DNA of 64,000 nt from Drosophila pseudoobscura (Eukaryota; Arthropoda; Insecta; Diptera; Drosophilidae), in the NCBI RefSeq assembly GCF_009870125.1, contig NC_046680.1, forward strand, positions 16,015,501 through 16,079,500, written 5' to 3'. Below, one piece after another: positions 49,549 through 62,500 of the stretch (within the stretch, counting starts at the first letter, position 1; every line of letters starts with the position of its first letter). The notes under the pieces were generated by a model that saw only the letters and a list, made by a program, of their open reading frames with translations, searched no databases and had not been told where the DNA came from. The position numbers and the translations under genes were made by a program.

Positions 49549-52500
49549 ATGGATACAATGGCAACTACTAAACGGCCAGAAATGGAACAGTTTTTGTTGG
49601 GTAAGTGTAATTATCTTCAACTAAAAACCCGAATATTCAGCACATTACAAAAGCAAACCGAACAACAAAATTAAAAGCAGTTACTGGCAGATTCATCATT
49701 AAAACTTAGTTCGTTTTGCATAGTCAAAAATTACATACACAAAATCTTTTATAGAAAACTTCGTGCCTTGAGCCTGCCCGCCTGGGGCGCACACCACAGA
49801 CAGAGCAGAGCAGAGCAGACGAGATCCGATCCAACTGAAACTTCAACACATAAACATTAATAATAACCCAATGTATTATTGACTCATTCCACGACGTCGA
49901 GTCCGCAGCAGCGTTGGATGGGGCCAACTTTAAATACGCTTTTGTTCTGGCTCATGCTCTTGTTTTCTGTGTACACTTTGTCGAAGGCGTTTGGCTCTGT
50001 CGTTTTGGCCGCTGTTCCATCGAAGCATATACATATATGTACATATATACAAGTCCGTATGCCCGCAAGGTATACCATAAAAAGAGGATAAACGAAGCTC
50101 AAAGCGCTTGTTTAAGCCTCCGTCTCTGGGCTATATTTTAACAAGTTTCTGTACTCTGCCACTGGCACTGGCCAAGAGGAAGGTCATAGTGTAGGAACCA
50201 TATCAAAAAGTTCGAGCGGAGCGAAGAGAGCAATCTTCAGAGTTTCGAATTTATCTTAGTTTGGTACTGCAGAAGGCATAAACTGAACTCTTTGTGGATT
50301 CAATATAGCGAAATAAAATGGAAATCTTTCCTTGAATACATATGAAAGTATGCTTGGGTAATTCCACTTACCCATCGAAGACAAGACTAAGAGTTCAGGA
50401 GAGACGAGAAAAGATGAAAGAATAGCCTCTTCACTACTACTAACATCTGTAAATTCCATTTAGTTTTGTTGAAAGAGCATCTCTTGTTCGGTTTTCAAGC
50501 ATAGCACTCTCTGTTGCTGGTGGCTTATTCACATAAACAGAAGTATTACGATTACAGACTTATTCATAGCTTGCGTGTTCAAATTTTAACAAGATTTCTT
50601 GCAAATTTCTTTACTTTTCGGTTTACAGTTAAATAATTTATATATGTTTGTATGTGTGTATGAACCACGAAAAACTTAGCTTAGCAAGGGAGGAGACGGA
50701 GAGAAGAACAAAATAAAAAACGCCGACGAAGAGTTTACTTTCTTGGTCAGTGAAATTATTTTTAATTGCCGCGGTCAATTCGCAGTTGACTCTTGAGCGA
50801 GAGAGCTTATGAGGTCATTCATGTGTAGTCTTGGAGCTGGGGCTGGGACTGGGGCTGGTACTCGGCTGTTACTGGCACTGATACTGGGCCAGAGCCAGCC
50901 CAGAGCAATTAACTGAAGCATTGCCTGTCCGCTTCCTGCTCTGCTCTGAGTCACTGCAAAAGACACTGCTGCCAGCTAATTGCCCTCCGCAGAGGGAATG
51001 GAAATGGGATGGCTCTTGCTCAACTGCTCAACTGCGGCTGGCAGGGGGAGGGCAGGCTATTAAGGCCAATGATGCGTTTCGAAATTAATGGCTAATAGGC
51101 CGCCACCATATTTAGCAAGAACAGAGCAAGAACCAAACCCAACCGAACATTAGAACTCATGGCGGTGATCTTTTCGTCTCGTTGCAGATGTGCGCGCCCA
51201 CTTTCGTGCCTCGCTGGAGACATCCGAGTACGAAAACACCTCGAATCTCTTCCACATGACGGCCGCCGAACAGACGGCGGAGCTGCTGGAGCGCTGCGAG
51301 CTGCTGCTGGCGGGCTATGCAGACGCAGACGTCCAGGTGCCAGCTCCAAGCATCAAGTCGAATGGGAATGGAATGGGCGACTGTGTCGATAGCAAAGTGG
51401 GCGCGGAGACCGGTCCCAGTTGCTATCTGGAGATGTTGTCCTCGCCATCGTCGTCCAAGAACTCGCGTGAGTGAAGAACGAGCCCAGTTATTTGCCTGGA
51501 ACCTCCAGTAATTAGTAATTACCCCTAATTGCAGTGGCCGCTTCGCGGGAGTATATCGATCTGAGCAGCAGTGGCTCCTTGGACAGTGACAAGACTTTTC
51601 GCTTCTCCGCCAACCAACCAGGACCAGGTTCATCGTCTAAGGATGATAAGGAACAGCAGCTGTATGAGACCTGCCAGAGCCAGGGTCAGGGCCAAGACCA
51701 GGGCGAGGAGGAGGCACAAAAGGTCATAACCTTCACCCACGAGCTGATCATTGACTGTCCATACGCGGACCTTCCCGCCGGACACCTGTCTCTGCAGAGA
51801 TCCACCAAATACGGACAGCTTCAGCGGATCGTACCAAAGCGCTTGTTCTTCGATCAGACCAGAAAGTGCTACTGCGGCATCCTCAACGAGTGGATGCTGT
51901 GCTATGCGGATGGTCCGACTGCCTGCCGGCCCAGTAGCAGTCTCTACCTGAAAAGCTCCGCCATTGAGATCGAGCACTTTGGCGAGGGGAAACGGCGCGA
52001 CATTTGCTTCCAGATAACAACCGACGATCCCAACAAGAAGTTCGTTTACCAGGCCAACAACGAGGTCGATGCCAAAGAGTGGATCCACGCCATTGAGGCA
52101 GCCATACGTGGCGATGCCACCACCACTGTACACCAGTCCCTGAAGAGCCCGCTTCCACGCAAACTGCCCACACCGCCAGTCACGAAGAGAACAAACTATT
52201 CAGCTACGCCCACAACAACGGACTGCATTTACGAAGAGCCTTCGCCCATTTACAACCTTACCGTGGATTTGTCGGGGACGCCACCCAAACTGCCTGAGAA
52301 GACCCACAGTCCAAGCGCCCTGGCCAGGCGCTTTGAGTATGACGTGCCAAAGTGTCCGCCGCAGCCGCTGCAGGAGGCGACATCATCCGTCGGGGAGGTG
52401 GAAACGATGGTGCTACTAAGTGATGGCGGAACCAAGGCGCAGACACAGCCACAACCACAACCGTCCAGTCTGCACGGCAGTCTGGTCATGGACTTCCACG

Positions 52501-53183
52501 CCAAGGTTAAGACCGTCCACAGTGAGCTGTCTACGCAGCTGTCGCCAGGCGGTCCCAGTCCGGAGCGCCTGAAGAAAGCGGTGAAGAAGAGCTACTCCTG
52601 CGCAAGTAACAGCAGCGATTCGGAGCAGCTGTCGCTGTCGCTGACGAGTCCTGCTCAAAGCCCCAACAACAAGGAGCAGAAGAAGCAACGCAAATCTCAG
52701 ACATCCGCACAGACGAGTCCGCAGAAGATGACGTCCACGCCCGGGAAGGACTGTGATAAGCTGGCGAGGAATTGGTTTCTCAGTCGTCTCAATAAGAGCA
52801 CGGGACAGAAGACAGCGAGCACGGCCAGCGCTGCGCCCGCCAATACCAAGTGCAAGCAGAGCGAGAAGGAGAATCTGCTGACAGATCCGGATCTCGGGGA
52901 GGGCTACGGCTATGATGGGGCACTTCCAGGCGAACGCGACTTGAGTTTGTCGAACAGCAGTCCCTCCTCCCCCAGCCTGAAAGCCGAGGCCAAGAGCAAA
53001 GTGAACATGATCATCAATCAGTTCGAGAGCAGTGGCCATCTGTCCACCATGTTCAGCGTGGAGGCGCTTGCGGCGAATGCCCTGGCCTCGCTCACCTCCT
53101 TCTGCGACAACGACAGCTGCAGCAACTACGAGCCCATCATGCCACTATCCACACCTCCCAGCAGCTTCCTCAAGAAGGTGTAG
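49549..53183 (+). CDS. blow: Blown fuse, PH-domain adaptor for myoblast fusion
   Basis: Three coding exons: 49,549-49,600; 51,188-51,466; 51,535-53,183; 1,980 nt, 659 residues. The ATG begins MDTMATTKRPEMEQFLLDVR across the first junction. Residues about 210-300 form a PH domain (CYCGILNEWMLCYADGP to EWIHAIEAAI). After it come SH3-ligand-like Pro motifs (PRKLPTPP, PPKLPEK) and two YxxP motifs, YEEP near residue 343 and YDVP near residue 379, the form bound by the Crk SH2 domain. The rest is Ser/Gln-rich and probably disordered. In D. melanogaster blow acts in fusion-competent myoblasts, controlling WIP-WASP actin foci at the fusion site. The identification rests on the PH sequence, the architecture and the scra/Vps13 neighbourhood. 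It ends tail-to-tail with Vps13, stop codons about 350 bp apart. Confidence 0.9.
49601..51187 (+). other. First coding intron of blow
   Basis: A 1,587-nt intron, donor gtaagt and acceptor gttgcag. It holds short AT-rich palindromic tracts near 50,029-50,050 and no coding frame. It may hold regulatory sites, since blow is muscle-specific in D. melanogaster, but no motif was assigned. Confidence 0.7.
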
Positions 53184-53325
53184 ACCAAATCCAGGTGCAC
53201 TCATCGCGATCTTGCTCGTCTCGTCTCTGCGCTCGCTTAGTCCTTCCCTCCACAGATGTATTGTAGATTTAGTCCTTAAGCTAGTGGAAACCGCTCTCCG
53301 GATGTCACATTTTTATACCGACATA

Positions 53326-53340
53326 CAATTTTAATATAAA
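53326..53340 (+). other. Possible poly(A) signal of blow
   Basis: An AATATA/TATAAA hexamer pair at 53,333-53,340, about 150 bp after the blow stop. It is a variant signal; no AATAAA occurs closer on this strand. Confidence 0.3.
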
Positions 53341-53407
53341 AGCATAATTGTTAACATAGTAAAAGCATTCATTATTGTATGTGGATTGAAGTGTGGATTT
53401 ACTTGCA

Positions 53408-53413
53408 TTTATT
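53408..53413 (-). other. Poly(A) signal of Vps13
   Basis: Plus-strand TTTATT reads AATAAA on the minus strand, 124-129 nt after the Vps13 stop codon. This makes a short 3' UTR that ends between the two convergent stop codons. Confidence 0.6.
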
Positions 53414-53536
53414 CAAACCAGTTGCAGAGACGCAGGCAGAGGCAGAAGGTGGATCAAGGCAGTAGCTCAGTAGCTGCCACTGGAGCCGCCTTGAGGATGT
53501 GCTGGATTATAATACAGTTAGCAGATAAATTCAGAT

Positions 53537-56500
53537 TTAGTTATTTTTTTGATCAGGATAATAGGATGTGGCTGTGACGTTGGAAATGCTGTCGCCTAAA
53601 TGAGATTCGATAATTTCCTTGAGGGCGCGGCGCTTGCGGTCATCTGCCAGCAGCACCAGCCTGCGGGGCGATTCCTTGGAGCTGAAAAATCCCAGCACTT
53701 TCTTGCTCTCCACTTTGACAGTGATTTGTACACCGAGCGTCGTAGCATCTACGGAGTTAATGTCATTCCATAGGTACGACCAGAGCGACTGAAATTAAGA
53801 CGAGACTCATTAATGCATGCTCAATAGGTTCTGAATGGGGGCAAAAGTCCAACGTACCGTCCAGATGCCGAACATCTCGTTTCGCTGGATATACACCAGG
53901 CGGTAGTTGGTGACCAGAAGATACTCGGCCTTCTGGATAATCTCTTCGCAATGCACGAAGCTGTCGGTGCTAGCATACTTTCCCTTGTCGAGTTCCCTGG
54001 GATGAGAGCAATCAATTAGTCAAATCAGGCCATCTAATCTGCCTACGCGCGCCTCTTACTTCAGCATTTTGTTGCCCATGGCCTCGCTGTAGCAATAGGG
54101 TCTCAGCACATGATCATTGTGCTGAAAGCGAGTGGGACGCAGCCGCTTGACGTCCTCGTTAGCCTCTGTAGCGCGTTTAACCGCCTCAAAGCTGCCACTG
54201 GCAAAGTCGACCACACCAGCGGTGGGGCGGGCGACCAGACCAATAGCTCCCTTGCCCAATCCTTTGAAGAAACCCTCAACTCCGTGGTCGCGAGCTCCAC
54301 TCACAGGTTTAGTTACAACACCGGTCACCCCGTCCACAAAGCCCTAGGTGAAGGTGAAAAAGTTGAAATAACATTCAAAAATATTCAATGCCTCAGAATG
54401 TTCAATGTTTAGAAGCGTACCATCACCAAGCCCTTGCTGCTTCGCGCTAATCCCTCGTGGAAATTCTTCGGCTTGTTGTTCATGCCCTGACGCCGTTTCT
54501 TTTGATAGTCCTCGTCGAAGGTAAGTGCTGCCAGCCCCTTGCCCATGGCGCCAGTAATCCTAATAGATGGTAATATTACGCTCGATAGGAAAATCCATTA
54601 ACAAAATGCTCAACTCACTTGGACATGGCACCAGCTGCCCCGCCTACAGTGTGGCCGAAGAGGGACTTAACGCCGAGGACGAGACCCTCAGCGAATTCAC
54701 CAGGCCCTTGTATAGCCCCCTAAAAATGGAAAATATTTTAATTTTATATGTAGAAAAAAGACTATGGTAGGTGTACCTGGAATGGCTCATAGAACAAGTC
54801 CTCTACTCCCTTTTTAAGTCCTACCACCAAGCCATATGGATTGCCAAGGACATCCAGGCCGAGGACGAGGACGTAAAGCTGCTTCAGTGCCTGGCCCGTG
54901 TAGTGCGAGGTAATCTCGTTGATTAGTTGCTGCTGCGTGAAGAACTGATATTCGCGCTCGAAGAAAGCCAGCCGGAAAACGACATCGTTCACATCGGTTA
55001 GGGTCACGCCTACGCCTTGCACTATGGTGCCCAGGAAGCCTGGCAGTGCAGTGGTGTCCGATCCGGCCATCGAGAAACTGACGTGTATCTTGAGTGGCCC
55101 CAAGTGGAGACTGTCGTAGAAGTTTTTCTGCTCCTGCTGCGAGTGAAGTTCGAAGAAGGCGGACAAGGGCTGCTCAATGGAGTCGACGTCTTGGCGGAAC
55201 TGCTTGGCCGCCACCTCATCGGAAACCTCCTTAGCAAACATCTCAGCAATGGCCGTGAGGAACAGTATGTCCACCTTGAAGTGGAACTCCTGAATCAGTA
55301 TCTTGGCGTACTTAAACTGCTTGACCGTCGAGTTGGGCATGACGCGCTGCACCATGCTGCACTCAATAAACGGCTTCAGAGTCGTGGTGCTGGCCACGCT
55401 CTTGGGCGGCGGTATCGGGGCTAGCACGACTGGGAATATGGGGTCGATGAACTGGTTGTCCACCTGGACACGATTGATTTTGATATGCAGCTGATTCTGG
55501 AATGGTGATGACTTGTTCGAGACCCAAATGGCCGGGTAGAAGCTGCGTCTCAGCTGTCGATCAACGGCCTTCTTTAGCACCATTCCGTCGAAATCGATCT
55601 GAAAAATGAATGCAAATAAAGGTGTATAGAGCGGTCCGTAGAATGTAGTCAGTGCGTAGTGAATATTACCGGAAATTTATTGTCTAGCTTGTAGTTCTGG
55701 ACATCGTTAACGCTTTTGTGTACCAGATACCGCTGGTACTCGGCCTCCAGAAGGTCGGTGTCGTGAATAGTCATTTCCTTAAAACGCTTCTTACCCTCCT
55801 TCTTGGACTCCCAAATGATGCCAGAGCTGGTGACACCCAGGTACAGTATATCTAGGCCTGTCTGATTGTTTATCACAGACAGACCGATGCCATGGATGCG
55901 CAGATCGATGCTCTGCGTAATCGTCTGCAGGGAGGCGGTGGTTTCTGTACGTTTGGCTATCGACTCGACTTCAGTGAACAGCAACACACGCTGCAAACCG
56001 TCCAGGAAGGAGACCCAGAAGGCCTTGGTGCCGTCTTGCATGCTGTCGAGTGGAATTTCCATTAGCGGAAACTAAAGAAACTTGGATACGATGTGATACT
56101 TACACAACCTCACCAATGTCGTCACGTCGCAAGTCGGTTTCCTGTTTGTTTTTGCCAAATACAAGAATCTTGGGACCCGTCGGATCACTCCACGCGAACA
56201 TAATATTATTTTTGGCATACAGAATTTTACCATCTTTGGTGTTCTTCTCCTGGTAGCAGATTTCCTTTCTGGTGTGATTGATGAGCAGACCCGGTGCATC
56301 GCATTTCTGATACTCTGTGAATGTTATGTATACGCCGCCCTCCGTTGTCTGCACGTCCACGTTGATGCCTCCATGTCTGCTGTTCTCCAGCTTCAGCAGG
56401 GTACAGATTACCTCGGTGTAGTCGAAGGCAGGCGTCACCTTCTCTTCCACCCGAACCACGAGATTGTGCTTGTGGTCGTTTTTCGGCCACAAAGGCTCAA

Positions 56501-59500
56501 ACTGATTAGGTTGAAGGGCCATCCATGGATCGCCCGGACGACTCTGCTCCTGGAGCTCGATTTTGTAGGGGCATCTGTTGCAGACTATATAGAATGGTAT
56601 GAAGGTGATCTGCTTGGTCAACGAGTCCTGGGTCAAGTGATTGTGAACGCCGATGTGATATTTTCGATCGTTGGCATGGCAGGTGACTTCGCCCACCGAA
56701 CCGGCCACGTCAAGGGGAATCTTCTCGCTCCAATCCCCATTGTCGCAGCGAATCGAAGCTTTCTTCTTGTCGAAAAACATCGTATCACGAAAGGTAAGGA
56801 GTATAGGTCCACTGTACTCCGGTGGATGGTATAACACCTCCACCGATGTGGCCTCTGTTTTATAGGTTAGCATCTCCCCCGTTTTGTTGATCATCCAGAA
56901 GGGGCTGAACAACGTGAGCATCATGCTGCCGTGTCGATCCTCTGGTCTGCGGGGGCGGAAATCAGAAAATCGGACAGAAATGGCAACTGATTTCAATTCG
57001 CTTACCGCACATTGAGCTCCATATTCACTTTCATCTCAGAGTCGTACGATGAAAACGTCCACGTGCAGAGTTCGCCGCTGCACTCGGAAATTTCGGTGGC
57101 ACAGGACCAGTCCTTCTCTAGGTATTGCAGCAGCTAGGAAGACAGAGGCTCAGCAAATAACTCTTGGAGATAGTCTGAATGCAGATATACTTACTCGAAC
57201 AACCAGAAAGCTTTTGCCGTCCTTTCCCTTTTCCGACAGGCGGACAGTAGGCAAATGCAGCACGTCGCCCGGCCTCACTTGCTTCTCGCCGTAGTCCAGG
57301 AAGTCCTCTCTGATGTTCTTTATAGCCAAATCGGGTGAGCTGCGGGCGACCTCGAGCGAGTCCCTTCGCACAGAGCACCCAGCCACCGAAACCATTATGT
57401 TGATGGGGAGGGCATTGCGTAGGTACAGAGGCGGGCGCAGGTGGATGGTGTAGAAGGCGCTCAATAGCTTGAATTTGTTGGTATTCTCGTGATAGACCTC
57501 ACTCTTTGTCCTCGTAGCGTTTATGTACAGCGGTTCAAATGTGGAGATGGGGTCGCACTGCAGCTGATGCGAGTAGTTGAGGTCCGAGGGACTGGCGCTC
57601 CAAGAAATACCCTGCACCGAGGTCTTGTAGCCCGGAAAGGAGAAGAACAAATCCTTGGAGTCCGCATAAATGGCGTGTAGGGGCACATTGAACACTTTCC
57701 CTGGACCAGCACTGCCCACAAAAATATCACTTTTGTCCGTCGCCTTGCGCCGATACACGCTGATGGTGGTAGTAAAGTGGTTAAAGACCTGCAAGGATTG
57801 ACCAATTATCAGCTGAAACTCGCACAAAATAATGGCTTTGCTTAGCGTACGCTGACGACACCATGAATGTTCACTGTGGTGGTGCCATAGTCCTGCTTCA
57901 CTTCGGAAATGATGCCCCAGGGATCATGGGATATGCCCCGCATTAGGGGGAAGTATCTTGTATCGGACTTTGACACGGGCACCACGACTCCTTTCTCGAT
58001 GGAACCAATCTAAAACAACAGACATATAAAGATCATTAGGGGCTTTTGCTATCAGGCTATACGAGTGCCATCCTACCGTCAAATAGAGATTGTAGTCCTC
58101 AGCCTGCTCATCGGTTAATGTGCTCAGGTCCTTGGTCTGCAGATAGGCTCGTCCACCGGCTGAAATGGTGCAAATTTGTATGTCATTGGGATCCACCTCG
58201 GCGGATAGTTCGCTGGAGGACATTAGCAATGAACTGTTGACAGAATGACCGCCTCCGCGATGCACCTCGTGCAGGGTGAAGATGCCGCTGCGCAGATTGA
58301 GGGTGAGGTCAAAGCCTGTGTCGTTTTCCACAACATAGGGCGCGACTATATCCGGTTTGGCGAGACCCTTCTGGTCGATGGCCTGCGAGAAGGCCTCGCT
58401 CAGTTCGCCGAGCAGGGACAAGCTCGTTTTGCTGAATGTTATCTCCAGATTCTCCTCCGAATGGATGACCATGTTGATGGTTTGCTGCTCCAACGCATCG
58501 TTCGTCTCGCTCTGCACCTTCTCCGTGGCCAAGTCAAACTTCAGCTCCCAGGGCGTGTACTCGCTGACTCCGTTGCGACCCACCACCTCGTTTAGCTCAA
58601 TAATTGGCTCCCACTCGGCGAGGCACTGATTGTAGTAGTTCTGCAATAAAATTTCAGTAATAAAATTGAAGCTTCCAAGCGATATGATGCACCTGCTTAC
58701 CATGTTGAGGGTCAGCGATCCATGTGCGCTCAGGTTACGGCTCCAATTGTTAAAGACGGCTGTGATGCGTGTATCCAGCGATATGAGGGGCTTGGTGTAG
58801 TATCCCACGCCCGACTCAATTACAACCGTGATGCTGGGCAGCTCAATGACGCATTTCTCCGTCTTCTGCTTCGCGGATTCTCTCAGTTCGTTGTTAATAA
58901 ACTGCAGGGCATCGAGGCCCTCATCCACCCTGGTGAACCAATAGAATCTGTTGCGGAAATTGTGAGGATACCAGAGCTGTGTGTAGTCCTTCGTTTCGTT
59001 TTCCACGATTGCCTTTACAGCAGTACCGCTGGCTATGCTCATTATCGCCTTATTCAGCAGCTCGATCGTGGCAGGGGACACGTTGATTATGATATCGCTT
59101 AGCTTGAGACTAATATGCAGACCCTGCTCTTCGGGCGTGGAGCCCTGCAGGCTGATCACGCACGGGTGCAAAATGTAGTGGCGCGTCTGCTCCCGCCGCT
59201 CCGGCAGAAAGGCGCTCATGTAAATCTTGAGTGCATCGATTTGTCCATTAATGATCTGTTTGTCACCTATGGCGCGATAATTTAGATGAGCTTGAGCCTG
59301 AAAGGGACAAAAAAAAGACTTGCTACATTTCTTATGGAAAGGAATAATAAACGATTCCTTCCAGATCGGGGGGCAGCATGAAGATTCAATAGATAGGGTG
59401 AATAGTTTAAGCAGGGATCCACGCAGAGTTTTCAGAGGAATTGCAGTTCTTTTTGTACCTGGTCGGTGAAATATTCCGACGTGATTTTGGAGTCCATTGC

Positions 59501-62500
59501 AATCAGAATCGCTTCTGCACATCGAGACGAACGGTTATTTCTAAAAGTTTTGTACCGATCTGGCCAAACTTCGGAACTAAGGATGCCCGGCCCTACCTAG
59601 GTCTCGGTAAACACAATAACTGAGCTTTCAGCGCTATCCTCTAGAATTCTAGTAAGTTACGACAAGGGAAGTTCTTTTTTTTTACTTACATTGAAGATGA
59701 TGGCATTTGTGTTCAGATCGTCCAGGCTTTCCACGAGGATTATATCCGGCTCATCCACATGCAGTATAAGATTTATCTTCTTGTTGTGCCCCACAACTAA
59801 AGCGAAGATGTACCGATTATTGTCGGATATCGGACGTTGAACCCCATTCGAATACATACCCACTGACTCCGGGTCAATAAACTCGCTAGCTGCAAAAACG
59901 GCTGTATCCCGGAAAGAGCTTTGCGCATGGTGAGCCGTCTCCGAAATGGGCTCCACTTCCAACGACTGTCGCGGCGTGCTGTCTGGCGGCAGGGTCAGGA
60001 ACGTCGTCAGCTTGAGTAGGAAGTCTATGCAGACGATCAAGTCGAAGCCTCGAACACGAACTTCGGCTGCAAAAGCAAATCAATCTGTTATCTTTCTGCT
60101 CGACTTTTGTTCGGGGATGACAATTACCAAAAGTATCGTTCTCCTTGACTATGGCCGTGACATCAACCATAAAATTGCGCTCGTTGTAGCAGGCGTCGAT
60201 GATCTCGTCCGTCTGCAGCTTGGCCTCTACCCAGTCCTTGCGGCTCAAGTATTGCCTTATCTGGCTGTTAGTTTTTGTGCGCGTGTCATCCAGTTGAATG
60301 TTGCAGAGGACCAGGGAAGTGCTCAGGGTGTTGTTGACCAGCTTTGTGCCCTTAACAGATAGGAAATATATGCCAAACCGCGCCAGTCCTTCATCTTCGT
60401 CTAAAAGTGGGAATTTTCTCAGTTAGGTCTTACTGATCATACCGATCGTACTCCACTCTACCTCTCCCACTTACCCTCCATCAGATTTATTATCACTCCA
60501 TCAAACTGAAAGTTAAACTTGAGCACCTCGTAGATCTTCTCGTTCTTTAGCAATGGCGTGACTTGGAAGGAATGCTTGAGAGTGCCGCGACCTTCAGTAA
60601 GTACACTTGCCCGCGCTGGCGATGGTTGAGTGGGCGGTGGGTCGTCCCGTGGCGGGAACTCTTGCACGCCCTCGTTGAGGTTGCGGTTCAAGATCGACAT
60701 GACCAGAGCGTAGTCGTCAGAGAAAAGTGTGAGCTACATTAATTGATGATATACGAATATATCAATACAAAAATATCTTATCTGAATACTCTACCTCGAT
60801 GGACTTCAGGCGACCGGACAGATTAAGCTCGGGTAGCTCCTTATGCCAGGCGCTCGACAGATTGCGAGTGACCAGCATGGTGAAGCTCATGGGATTCATC
60901 ATATTAAATTTCGACTTGAAGCCAACGGCAGCATCCACGTCTAAGGCGAAACGAAACAGTTAATTGCCAGAAGAAGCAATAGTTGGAATTGCTTGAACGT
61001 CTATTCAAAACTCACCATCTACCACGGTCTCGTTGCCAGTCAATATGATAACCTTGGATAGCTTGACATTTCTCAGCCGCAGCTTGATCTCATCAATGAC
61101 GGCCCGCTCGGTTGTGTCGGCCACTGGGACAGTCACAGTGTTGTTCGTTAGCTCCAGCATGCCCAGATCGAGGGACAGTGCATCCCTGCTCCTGGAGTCG
61201 ATGGGTATGATAATGATGGGTGCCTTTATCCGCACATTTAGCTTCATGCGCGTCGCCGTTTCGTAGGCATCCATCGCCTTCTGACGGGCGGACTCCGCTG
61301 CCGCAGCGCTGGCTTCGGATAACGCCCGCTGAGCGGCTTGAAAATTGTTGAGGAAGTTCTGCAAATGAAATAAAGCCATTAAAGCAAACAAGCCTCCAGT
61401 CCACAAATAATCGATAAGAACTTACCAGGATGCCAGCGACAAACCAATTCAAGAAGATAATCTTTATGCAGCCAATGTCAACGGTGATCTTCATGTCATC
61501 AGAATTGTAATCCACTGTTTCGGGCTTGTTGTAGAGCACCACCTGGCAGTTGAACGCATCCTGGCCCACAATGCTCAATATCTGTGTGTGGAAAATAAAG
61601 AAAATAAGTTCTCAGGTTTCCGGCAGCTGTCAGGGCCACTTACATTCTCGTGAATCGTTTGGGGGTTTAGGTCAATGACCTGAATATCCTTGAGACCGAG
61701 GTTCAGCTCCGTGTACGAGCTCTTCATGGTCAGACTTGCAACGAATTTCTTCACATTCATCTCCGCCAGCGGGCGGCTTCTCGAGGTTAGCATCAACCCC
61801 ACTTGATTGACGTTGGCGATCAAGCGCAGCTTCACGCTCTCCACACGCCGCTGGGATGCCATCATCCGTCTCATTTTGGTTTGCTTGGGGACCATGATTT
61901 GTTCAGTGTCCTCAAGGATGACATTGAGCTTTTGCTTGAGACCATCGCCGGCACCAGCGAGGGCATAGCGATCGCGCGGCTTGTCGGTCTGCAGCAAATC
62001 GTCCAGATTTTTCTGGAAGTCCGTCACTAGCTCCAGAACTCGCAGCAGACACTCCTGATGCAGCACAATCTGAAGCATCTCGAAGTTGGCGACGATCAGC
62101 TGCTCCGTGGAGTTGTATTTGGTGTTAAACTCTGGCGATGTCTTGTCAGCCATCGTATACGAGACGGTGAACAGGTAGTTCACGCTCTGGCCCAGATTCT
62201 CGCCCTGGTTGTATCCGGGCGTGTCAATTATGTCCAGAACCTCCTGGTTGTTCTCCTGACAGTCGAACTGTTTGATCTTTACACCCCCCAGCCTGAATTT
62301 TAGAGTGGATAATAGGGATGAGGCATTTCTTGCACGAATCTACGAGAATCTACTCACTTGACTGTGGCAACTGTCTCGTAGGTTCGCTGAGCCAATGTTG
62401 CTTCAAGCTGGTGCACCTGTACGGACAGAATCTGGGGTGAACGCCTTGCAAAGGCCGCCTCCAGGCTTGGCTCCTCCACCGTTGTTTTCGGTTGCGGTGC

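Noticed and set aside
51630..53039. Long minus-strand ORFs opposite blow
   Set aside because: Shadows of a GC-rich coding exon; they lack domains and their codon use is poor.
56072..56103. 32-nt Vps13 intron
   Set aside because: Too short for fly splicing and it breaks the reading phase; the 61-nt alternative ending at 56,043 restores it.
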